The notes beneath the pieces are model-generated. The model searched no databases and was not told the origin of the DNA. It saw only the letters and a list, made by a program, of their open reading frames with translations. Below, one piece after another: positions 55,619 through 64,000 of a stretch of 64,000 nucleotides of DNA (its first letter is position 1; every line of letters begins with the position of its first letter). The position numbers and the translations under genes were made by a program. Origin of the DNA: Phlegmacium glaucopus (taxonomy: Eukaryota; Basidiomycota; Agaricomycetes; Agaricales; Cortinariaceae); contig MU130240.1 of the NCBI GenBank assembly GCA_015039465.1, forward strand, positions 59,287 to 123,286, written 5' to 3'.

Positions 55619-57440
55619 AGCTGATGCTTGGGAGTTGATTCTTCGTCGATGTAATTTACTTGTCAAATATCCCACACTTCCATATTCCCTGAGGAAAGGC
55701 TTCGATGCCGGAATACGACCCATATATTCTACCTTCGCTCCTAATAATAGTCCAACTCTTCACCATCATCCTGAGGCGTACCAGGAGGTCATTTCAAATG
55801 AATTCAGACGAGGACGATACATTGGCCCATGTACGCGTCGCGAAGTCGAACTACTCATTGGACCTTTTCAGACATCACCCCTCTCCTGGGTTCCTAAGCC
55901 AGGGAAGCCCGACAAATATCGTGCCATTCACAATTTCTCATACCCTCACACCCCTACTTCTACTACATCATCTATTAATTACACTATTGACGCGGATATG
56001 TACCCTTGTACTTGGGGTACATTTGCTACTATATGCTTCACCATTTTTAATCTCCCTCCTGGTTCTCAAGCTTCTATACGTGACGTGGCCGAAGCATACC
56101 GTACAATTCCCATCACTCCAGACCAATGGCCTGGCTTAGTTGTCAAGCTGCGAGAATATGATGCGTATGCCATTAATATTTGTGACGATTTCGGCCTCAC
56201 ATCAGCTGGAGGAATATATGGTCATCTTGGAGATGCTACTGCTGATATTTTTCGTTCGCATGGTATCGGCCCACTCTCTAAATGGGTCGACGACCACATT
56301 CTCTTTCGCATTTTAGCAAAATACCGTGAATCCTACAATGCCAAGCGTCAGCGTTGGCAGACCATCATCATGGAGAATGGTGGACGGACCCAGTCTGGGA
56401 GTCGTTACTGGTATCAGGGTGAGATCATGCCAGATGACCTCCCAGCAGAATTTGATGAAGACGCGGCCTGTCCAATCTTGGACTTCTCAAATTTTCCAAA
56501 TCGTTCACACTCTGACTCTGCCTTCACGTATTGTGATGCAGATGTTGATGCCATCTCTTCGCAACTTGGCATTCCATGGGAACCGACCAAAGCCATCCCT
56601 TTTTCATATGTTGTGCCTTATCTTGGCTTCGAATGGAATCTTTCTGATCGCACAGTTGCTATTACAGAAAACAAAAAAGCTAAATATAGAACAGCAATCG
56701 AAGATTGGCTGTCACACCCCACTCACACGCTAGAGCAAGCCCAGAAACTTTACGGAAAACTACTTCATGCTAGTTTGATTCTCCCGGCAGGTCGTGCTTA
56801 CCTCACTGGCATCGAAAGCCTCATGGGTTCTTTCGGATCCAACCCTTTCATTCCTCACCACGCCCCTCATCACACTGTCGCTGATCTCTCTTGGTGGCTC
56901 CATGCATTCAGCACGCCAAGCATCATTCGCCCAATCCCAGGACCTTCCCCCGTTTCAGACAGAGGCGCCTTCTCGGACGCCAGCTCAGGTTTTGGTATCG
57001 GCATTGTTATCGGAAACAAATGGCAGGCCTGGCGCCTTGTCCCGGGATGGAAATCAGACGGTAGAGACATTGGATGGGCGGAAGCTCTTGGTTTCGAGTT
57101 TCTTGCACGCGCTCTCTGCGCAACAAGCCAACCCGGTGAGTACTTCCGGGTCTTTGGTGACAACCGAGGGGTGGTTGAAGGGTGGTGGAAAGGGAGAAGC
57201 AGAAATTGGGAAACTAACAAAGTTTTCCGGCATATCCACGACCTCTCAAATACTTACCAGTGCTTTTTTATCACACGCTACGTCACAAGCAAAGAGAACC
57301 CTGCCGATGCCCCCTCGAGAGGATCCTACCCAGCAATTACTTATCTCCTCCCAGCGCTCCGCATTCCAGACGACGTCAAGCAATTTGTCGTCGATTTTGA
57401 CTACAAATCAACCTCTTGCAAGAGCACCCATCAGTCCTGA
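55563..57440 (+). CDS. Retrotransposon reverse transcriptase-RNase H
   Basis: The start is taken at MELKGVLERR (55563), because the open frame upstream shadows the zinc-knuckle ORF. RT motifs: LSWVPKPGKPDKYRAIHNFS, the motif A region as IRDVAEAYRTIPI, FGLTSAGGIYGHLGDAT, and the catalytic KWVDDHILF. The following RNase H-like part has GAFSDASSGFGIG, WAEALGFEFLARAL and VFGDNRGVVEGW, then a NPADAPSRG block. About 625 residues, no internal stop. Copies RNA into DNA for integration by the recombinase encoded downstream. Confidence 0.88.
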   Translation: MELKGVLERRRNQALTPYKADAWELILRRCNLLVKYPTLPYSLRKGFDAGIRPIYSTFAPNNSPTLHHHPEAYQEVISNEFRRGRYIGPCTRREVELLIGPFQTSPLSWVPKPGKPDKYRAIHNFSYPHTPTSTTSSINYTIDADMYPCTWGTFATICFTIFNLPPGSQASIRDVAEAYRTIPITPDQWPGLVVKLREYDAYAINICDDFGLTSAGGIYGHLGDATADIFRSHGIGPLSKWVDDHILFRILAKYRESYNAKRQRWQTIIMENGGRTQSGSRYWYQGEIMPDDLPAEFDEDAACPILDFSNFPNRSHSDSAFTYCDADVDAISSQLGIPWEPTKAIPFSYVVPYLGFEWNLSDRTVAITENKKAKYRTAIEDWLSHPTHTLEQAQKLYGKLLHASLILPAGRAYLTGIESLMGSFGSNPFIPHHAPHHTVADLSWWLHAFSTPSIIRPIPGPSPVSDRGAFSDASSGFGIGIVIGNKWQAWRLVPGWKSDGRDIGWAEALGFEFLARALCATSQPGEYFRVFGDNRGVVEGWWKGRSRNWETNKVFRHIHDLSNTYQCFFITRYVTSKENPADAPSRGSYPAITYLLPALRIPDDVKQFVVDFDYKSTSCKSTHQS

Positions 57441-58713
57441 TAATGTTGTCATCGAATCCACTTGCGACACTCCATTGATCACGAACCGGATTAGACACGA
57501 TAGTACACCAATACACAACCTGCCAATCCCAAATGTCATACCCAGCAGGCCTCGTTTATCCAGACCCTCAGCATACAATCCCCACCTCTCACCCCAGCCA
57601 TCTCCGTTGCGCCCCCATTGTCTAGCGCGAGATCGACTTCGCCTCTGGAAACCTGCAGCCTCAGTGCTTAGTCGTCACAATGCCGCCCCGGAGGACGAAA
57701 TCAACCGGGTTTTTAATGTCATGTCGAACGCATGGGCTGAATCCACGCGGGAATCATACAGTGCTGGAATTCTAGTCTATCATGTTTACTGTGACAAAAA
57801 AGATATTCCGGAAGAACTACGAGCGCCTACGAGTCAGCCCATTATCTCCACCTTCATCGCTAGTCTAGCTGGGTCGTATTCTGGATCCACCATTTCCAAC
57901 TACATCCAAGGTATCCGAGCTTGGCACATACTACATGGGCTAGAATGGAAGCTTAATTCACTGGAAATGGACGCCCTACTCAAAGGAGCCGACCGCCTTA
58001 CTCCTTCTTCATCGAAAAGGAAGAAAAGACAGCCATACACCCCTGAATTCATCAGCAAGCTCCGTCTGCGACTTAAACTCGAGGAGCCGTTCGATGCTGC
58101 CGTTTTCGCTTGTCTCACTATGTGTTTCTACGCTGCAGCCCGTGTTGGCGAGTTCTTAGTCCCGCGCTTAGATGCCTTTTCTCCAGGCAGTCACGTCACT
58201 ATTGCCAATCTCCATGTCGAACGCAACACGGACGGTCTTGAAGTCACCGTTTTACACCTTCCTCACACCAAAGCAGCCCCTCTAGAGGGTGAAGATGTGT
58301 GCTGGAGCTCGCACCCAGGGCCCACGGATCCTTACGAGGCTTTAGACAATCATCGGCGAGTCAACAATCCACCGGTTAACGCTCACCTTTTTGCTTATCG
58401 GCATAAAGACCAGTTTCGCCCACTCACGAAACCCGCTTTCGTCAAGCGCCTGACCTCTGCTGCTCGGCAGGCTGGACTTGAGCCTCTCCAAGGCCACGGT
58501 ATACGCATCGGCGCGACCCTTTTCTACCTGCTCCAAGGGGTACCTATGGAAGCAATGAAGGTCATGGGTCGCTGGAGCAGCGACGCCTTTTTACGATACT
58601 TGAGGAAACACGCACAGATCCTCACCCCTTTCATTCAGGCCAATCCAGAGGCTCACGAAACCTTTTCCCAGTTCATTATTCCGTCGCAGTCCCTTTTGCA
58701 AGGGCGACGATGA
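56794..58713 (+). CDS. Retrotransposon tyrosine recombinase
   Basis: The recognisable domain begins around 57660 (AAPEDEINRVFNVMSNAWAE) with a SAM-like N-terminal helix region (TISNYIQGIRAWHILHG). The catalytic domain has Arg in AAARVGEFLVPR, His-x-x-Arg as GHGIRIGATLF, and GRWSSDAFLRYLRKH carrying the terminal His/Trp and nucleophile-region Tyr. The frame stays open for about 650 bp upstream, overlapping the RT-RNase H ORF in another frame, as is typical for DIRS-like elements. No in-frame ATG is obvious after 57440 until MSNAW, so translation probably depends on the overlap. The frame is intact to 58713. Confidence 0.85.
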   Translation: MLTSLASKASWVLSDPTLSFLTTPLITLSLISLGGSMHSARQASFAQSQDLPPFQTEAPSRTPAQVLVSALLSETNGRPGALSRDGNQTVETLDGRKLLVSSFLHALSAQQANPVSTSGSLVTTEGWLKGGGKGEAEIGKLTKFSGISTTSQILTSAFLSHATSQAKRTLPMPPREDPTQQLLISSQRSAFQTTSSNLSSILTTNQPLARAPISPDNVVIESTCDTPLITNRIRHDSTPIHNLPIPNVIPSRPRLSRPSAYNPHLSPQPSPLRPHCLARDRLRLWKPAASVLSRHNAAPEDEINRVFNVMSNAWAESTRESYSAGILVYHVYCDKKDIPEELRAPTSQPIISTFIASLAGSYSGSTISNYIQGIRAWHILHGLEWKLNSLEMDALLKGADRLTPSSSKRKKRQPYTPEFISKLRLRLKLEEPFDAAVFACLTMCFYAAARVGEFLVPRLDAFSPGSHVTIANLHVERNTDGLEVTVLHLPHTKAAPLEGEDVCWSSHPGPTDPYEALDNHRRVNNPPVNAHLFAYRHKDQFRPLTKPAFVKRLTSAARQAGLEPLQGHGIRIGATLFYLLQGVPMEAMKVMGRWSSDAFLRYLRKHAQILTPFIQANPEAHETFSQFIIPSQSLLQGRR

Positions 58714-59046
58714 TATCTCCACTGGCATACTTCCATGTTGCATTCTGGTGAGCACAGCAATCCTTCCTCCTAGCAATGGGGTAACGAGACTCACTCGTCG
58801 CGTCGTCAGGCTCCTACAGCACGGGTTTCGCAGCTTGTCTCTACCCAGTCTAGGCCGGATTGCTACTCGGGTCAGGAAGCGCTTCGCGCTTTCACCCAAT
58901 TTGCTTATTCGTCGAATTGTACATTGTGCTATGTTTTTATCTCAGTTGTCAGCCTTGCTAAATATATATTTTTACCCCAGAACATCGACAACAGTCGATC
59001 TGGGGTCCCCGTGCTCAGACAAACAGTGAATACGCAAAGACTCAAG
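58714..59046. other. 3' region of the retrotransposon
   Basis: No gene. The 3' terminus of the element is expected here, but no repeat of the 5' region could be found by eye. Confidence 0.4.
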
Positions 59047-59856
59047 CCCAGTGAAACTCGACTATGCGGATCTATGCGGATAGCTGCGCCGAAAAGGCAA
59101 AATCTGAGCAGGTGTGTGAATATCTGTGATTTTCTGCGTCCCAACGCAGAGAAGCATCTGAGTTTTAATTTTTCTCAAAAAATGATGTACTCAAATTAGC
59201 GACTAAAATTTGAATGTCTTATTTCTTCCTTTCCGTCTTCCATAGCCGCTCTTAACTTCCTCGCTTCCTTCACTTTCATCCACCAACGTCCTCAACAAAC
59301 ATCAACATAGTTGGATCATGCCAACATCGGATGCTGGGCAGCTCAGAGACCATGCTGCTAGGTATGTGCCTTTCTATTCTACAGTACTGTCAGTACATAC
59401 ACTAAGTTGCTGTTTGAAGCTCGTCACACATCCGGATTTGTCATCCATAACAACAATTACAGCTCACAATTGGTGCGAAATTGGTGCGTATATGCTACTT
59501 ACTTTTATCATGCCCTCTTTCTAATGTATGTTATGTCTATTCTGAGGTGTTTTTAAGAGTCAGAAGGATTGCAATGGCCAAGGATAAGGATGAGGGTAGA
59601 GGGAATGCCAATAGGGATAAAATTTATGTATATTATCAAATTAATAATATCAATGTATATAATATATATCATATAAATAATAGACAGATTATCGCAGCCT
59701 GAAGCAGAAATATCTGCGACAACGATATATTTTTAGCAGAATATCGCAGAAAAAAATCTGCATTGTTGGACAAAATCTGCGGTTGGCTGTGTTTGTCTGT
59801 TGGGCTCCGATATTCACAGAAAATCACAGAAAATCACATGTCCGAGTTTCACTGGG
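59047..59856. mobile_element. 810-bp putative MITE
   Basis: 14-bp inverted ends (CCCAGTGAAACTCG and complement). Just inside both are clusters of gcgga/tctgcg and cagaaaatcac motifs. The flanks (gactcaag and agcctcaag) are similar but not an exact duplication. The centre is AT-rich with no gene. Confidence 0.55.
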
Positions 59857-60906
59857 AGCCTCAAGGCCTCAAGGATCACGTCCGCTTCAGATTCAACGCG
59901 ACATTTCCTCTCAAACCTCCTGAAACTTAGGGAGTCCACCACAACCACAGCCTCAATTCTCCAAGCTATGCCTTTAAAGCCTAAATTCGTTATCGACGTA
60001 TGGACTTAGGTTGGACTTAGGAGTAGACAGAGGGAGGATAGATCATAGAATTTGATCCCAATTCTGAGGACGGGGAGGGCTAAGATAAACGTGGCACGGA
60101 GGGATCGAGACGAGCTTGAACCGTCAAATTTCGTCTGGTAAGCTCGAATTCTTTCCATCTTCCACTTTTTTGATTAGACACGGAGTCTCGTCCTACTTTT
60201 TTTTCTGCCTGACCCGGAAGCTTGTCACTCTAAGCTTGATCAACGTAAGCCTTGGTATAAATGCCCACTTCTTCCAGTCATACTCGCGCTCCCGGAAGCT
60301 TCGTAGACAACAAATTGAAGGTTTGCGCTGCCTCTTCATGCGTGTCTTGGTTCCTTTTTATCGAGTTTCGTAGCTTCGTGAGTATTTGTGTGGGGTGCAA
60401 TATATATATCCTATCATCTATTATGAAATTTCTTGAGATATAGGTTCTATCTGCCCTTTTCCGCACCACCAAACCTTCAAGGTTGGTCTCGCTACCCCTC
60501 ATCTACCTCACCCTCCATCTATTAATGGGATTCTTATCATTGCTCTCTCAGGTCCAGTCCACTTCCTTTCCTACAGTTTTAACTTCCTCTTTATTAACTG
60601 GTCAAATGCGTGATACCTCAGCCGCTACATTTTCTCGTGAATATTCGTCGCCTGGAGGACGACAAGTATCCTGAATCCTTTCCTCTCGTAAGTTCTCCTT
60701 CCGTCATTCATTTTTTGGATCTCACGGGTTGTCTTTAGAATTATGATTTTGATCTTGGTTTCGTTTTGAAAAGGACAGCCAGTAAGTCTTCTTCGACCAT
60801 CACTAATGTGAATGGCAAGAGATCTATGTTTAAAAAAATCTCCTTCATGTAGTCGAACACTTATCATATACAGGAATGCAACACAACCACTACACCTGTC
60901 CCTCAC
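59857..60906. other. Intergenic region with an inverted block
   Basis: Short rightward frames at 60116-60370 and 60483-60674 have no recognisable family. The last 110 bp (about 60762-60873) is the reverse complement of 48605-48715 near NACHT copy 1. Confidence 0.45.
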
Positions 60907-63475
60907 CTATTGAAAATAACGACGTATTATCAGACCTGGCTGACTCCTCCCAAGGTCTCGAAATAACATTCGAAAACTGAAAAGCACGTCTCTGGATCGC
61001 TTGGAGGAGAATGAACGAAGGGTCAATGAAGGAGGAATAAATGGGAAAACCTTCAAGTAGTCAGATAGTGCATCTTTGGCTTCTTGAGTGTGAAGAGGTG
61101 TCGGCAGAGCATTGAAGTCGTTGTTGAAGTTCGATATGACTCCGTCAAGATACCAGAACAGTTCATTCGATGGATCCGAGCGCAATAATAACATGGGTAT
61201 GCTATGGATGCCCACCTTGCATATACGATAAGCATAATAGTCATCATTTTCGCTAGGTAGAAGGATAGAGCGGAGCTTTAGCATAGCAAAGGGAAGCTTT
61301 ATGAGGGAATACGAACGGCTGCTTTCTTCCCAGAAGATATTCGAGTGCTGAATGTGTGATCATCGCATAAATGTCGCCCGTAATTGCATATTCTCTCGCT
61401 CTTGTATCGTCCAAGAAAAACTGGCGAAAGAGATTTAAATAGCTTGGATTATTAGCTTGATCGAGTGCGGCAATGTGAAGGGATTCATCGTCGATTTTCC
61501 ACAGATCTTTTGGTTCTCCATATTTATAGTTGACCATATCGACACACTGCATCAAGGACAGCGTACCCTCGAGTATTATGAAGCAGAATATGTTCATTAT
61601 ATACTTTTTTGACGCATATTTGTCGAGTTCTGAATGTAGGTATCGATCCCATATTGTAATGGAATGATTAAGGAGATCCTTGGCTTCAGGTTCACTCTGA
61701 AAATAAACTCGTTGGCAGATAAAAGATGGTTGAGAGAAGAAAACGAACTTGGCTCGTTATCCATGAAATATAAATAGAAAAGAATTTCCAGAAGTCAAAG
61801 TGTGAATAAAAATCCCTGTCTGTCTCCTTCAGGATATACTTGATCCACCAGGTAAGATCAAACAAGAACAAGTTTCTCCTTAGAATAGGGGAGAGTCGTG
61901 TTTTAGAACAATGCATGACAAGCGCAGATGCAGAATACTTGTGAATGTCATCACCCCGTGCTATATCCAACGCAATAGGAATCTTATTAGAAACTAGAAA
62001 TAATGTTTCAAACAACCAACTCACCGGCGTTGAAGTGTTGAATACAGCAGATCGCCAGGTCTTCGTGAACAAGGATCTGATCTAGAAAGTATCTTCCTGA
62101 GCGGTACCGATCAGCAAGAAAATCAGTAAACGATGCATGAATGCCAAAATGATGATTATCATCTGAAGGAGCATCTAAAACAGAATGTAGATCACTGAGT
62201 GCAAGGTAGACGTCACCCTTCTGGAGTGAAAGGAACTCTTCCATGAAGTGGGGACTCCTGATGACTTGGAAAAGATCGACGATCGGGATAGGTAGTTCTG
62301 GGTATAGTAATAAGCCCAGGACTCGAGAGGTGAGGCCGAAATCCTGGACAGAAGATAAGATGTGCTTGTAGAGATTATCGAGTTCTGTGAATGGGGCTTC
62401 ATCTTCGACGGATTTAAGACCCAATATCACGTTAAGCCGATCTGTAGGTCGATGTCGATGAGAGTCTACGTATTTGATAACTGTAGACGCATAGATGAAT
62501 TGACCCGATGATATTTTAACCAATTCTTCGATCGCTTCGATCGAAGGCCACGGGTCTGGAATAGCAAGTTTCAACGGATGCTTATCGCGTATTTCCCTGA
62601 ATCGGATGGAAAGAAATTCTCTGATGTCGGCGTCTGGACGATAGGTATCGTCCAAAGGGATACTAATCAAGCTACCTTTGAATTGGTCGTCCTGGAAAGC
62701 GGCTCGAATGTGATATTCCGCACGACTAGCGAACAGGATGGCGAAAGGAAGTTTATAGTGTAAAATGAGTTGGGAAAAAACGTGAATGATTGAGGTTTGT
62801 GCTCTGGAGTCTTGGCACTCGTCAAGTCCGTCAATCACGATTAGCCGTGGTCGGGTTTCAGAGGAAAGATTTGTAGATATCTTTGAGAATGGTTCAACGA
62901 TTAAAGACTTTACTTGCATCTCAACAGAACGAGACAACAAAGATGGATCATCTTCGATGGCCTTCTCAATGTGAGGTTTTGCTTCAGGGAATGATACGGC
63001 AATCTGATATGCAATCGTCGCAACGAGGCGTTTGTCGTCGTTCCGGCCAGGTATCGATCTGGAGAAGAAAAATGTGCCTATGAGAAGGCCGAGTTCGAAG
63101 CATAGCTCTGCGATTGATTGGGCAATTGCTGACTTTCCTGCCCCCGCTGGGCCGTAAAGCCACATGAGATCAGGAGATGATGGATCTAGGTCTTTGATCC
63201 AATCCATTATCTTTTGGAGTATGATGAGGCGAGTGCTAGGGTGACATTTCGGTGGATCGAAGCGTTCAGCAGAGTTGTGAAAAGCGCCTTGAGCGACAGA
63301 CTCGAAGAGGAAATCGAAGCCTGAACGTTTGAACACAAATGAGTGGATTTTGACTTAGAATAGGAGAATATGGTAAAGTTCACCCACCAGAACGCTTCTG
63401 GCTATGAACATGATATCCTCCCTGGACGTCAAGGAACGTTCCTCCCTTAACACATACGCTAGACCGGGCGAACAT
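60907..63475 (-). CDS. NACHT NTPase, copy 2
   Basis: Nearly identical to copy 1 in the NACHT exon. The first exon is 63475-63388 (MFARSSVCV...), spliced by a GTGGGT...CAG intron to the exon at 63320 with AFHNSAERFDPPKC, Walker A GPAGAGKS, Walker B LIVIDGLDEC and FAILFASRAEYHIR (sensor region). Downstream exons: ARGDDIHKYSASALVMHCSK, SEPEAKDLLNHSITIWDRYL, YAITGDIYAMITHSALEYLL. A likely 37-nt intron leads to LRSILLPSENDDYYAYRICK, and the end is at 60907. The Ser codon TCA at 61349-61351 stands where copy 1 has a stop. No repeat domain at the C-terminus. Probably the functional member of the pair; role in non-self response is inferred from the family only. Confidence 0.82.
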
Positions 63476-63689
63476 GGGAGGGGATATGAGGACTTGTAAC
63501 GGTTGGTTGACAAACAAGGCGTGACGGGGAGATGCAGAGCCTCAGCGCCGATCGTGAGAAGGGGTACTCTGCATGTTTCGACAAGTTTGTTCGTACAGCC
63601 ACGATCCTGACCAAGGTCCATTCAGATTGTGCGCTATTTTTGGCCTTTCCAGTCATTTCAAAGTTGTTCCCGAAAGTGGCGAAGATGGA

Positions 63690-64000
63690 CGGATGGACGA
63701 ATGGATGACGTGAAAAGCCAAGTAAAGAGCCCACATCTCTGAATACAGAAGGAAAACCCGATATCAATAAAGGTATGCCCAGCGACAATGGAAGGGAAAA
63801 AATGCAAGTATTAACACAAACAAGGAGAAGCCACCGCATAGATGTTTTTTTTTGAGATTTCAGAAAAAGGAGAGTAAGTTATGATTAGCTTGTGAATGTT
63901 TAACGACTGGAGGGGTGGCCAATACCTGGCCAAGAAACCTATATTGACTGCGATTAAAATCTAAAAGGAAAACGGTTTTTATCAAAAATATGGCACTGTG
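63690..64000 (-). pseudogene. Second fragment of the DUF6534 gene
   Basis: Matches 41.8-42.1 kb (tctcgaatacag/aaaacccgatat...taaa and the NTGFLT-exon region) and 51.54-51.78 kb. It runs off the window edge. No usable frame. Confidence 0.6.

Larger units (their letters stand above)
53110..59040 (+). mobile_element. Tyrosine-recombinase retrotransposon (DIRS/Ngaro type)
   Basis: Contains in order a Gag-like ORF, a zinc-knuckle ORF, RT-RNase H and a tyrosine recombinase, all rightward. No methyltransferase domain is seen, which favours Ngaro over DIRS. I could not find the terminal split direct or inverted repeats, so both limits are approximate. It carries a nested hAT-like element in the first ORF and separates the two duplicated NACHT blocks. 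Confidence 0.82.

Overview
The window looks like an accessory region of a mushroom-forming basidiomycete (Agaricomycetes). Genes are cut by many short GT-AG introns of about 50 nt. The recognisable host genes are typical of that class: a DUF6534-type seven-helix membrane protein, NACHT NTPases, an NHA1-type Na+/H+ antiporter and the cullin subunit of the anaphase-promoting complex (APC2). The species cannot be named from sequence alone. Coordinates of introns and starts are manual readings and may be off by a base or two.

Layout. 1-4.4 kb: degenerate repeats, the end of a hAT-like element, a small two-exon membrane-protein gene and a frameshifted gene with a fungal STAND-type N-terminal domain. 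4.4-31.7 kb: a tandem segmental duplication with two kinds of block, a non-coding unit 'U' (U1 about 4.45-9.23 kb; U2 about 15.4-27.56 kb; partial U3 about 30.2-31.7 kb) and a multi-exon membrane-protein gene 'M' (M_A 9.23-15.10 kb; M_B 27.57-29.93 kb). Because one copy often lacks what another contains, occupied and empty sites can be compared directly. That exposes a 5'-truncated LINE inside an exon of M_A, a hAT-like element inside that LINE, a 6.4-kb DNA transposon, a solo LTR, several MITEs and a small inversion.

The most unusual object is the 6.4-kb element at 18381-24777. It has perfect 29-bp terminal inverted repeats, a TCAGA target duplication and an intact empty site in U1. On one strand it carries an integrase-type (rve, DDE) transposase gene broken by one in-frame TGA, and a separate multi-exon gene for a Cys-rich zinc-finger/alpha-type protein kinase. 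I know of no described transposon that carries an alpha-kinase gene, but I could not search.

32.6-48.5 kb is the most normal host DNA: NHA1 (between two inverted copies of a 120-bp repeat), an 805-bp MITE, the DUF6534 gene and APC2. 48.7-64 kb is a second duplicated block. It holds two nearly identical NACHT genes, fragments of APC2 and of the DUF6534 gene, and between them a tyrosine-recombinase retrotransposon (DIRS/Ngaro type) whose Gag-like ORF is split by another hAT-like element with an exact 8-bp target duplication.

Functionally the host genes are unrelated: ion homeostasis, cell-cycle ubiquitin ligase, NLR-like signalling and membrane proteins of unknown role. What unites the window is its transposon load and the duplication and decay of gene copies around it.
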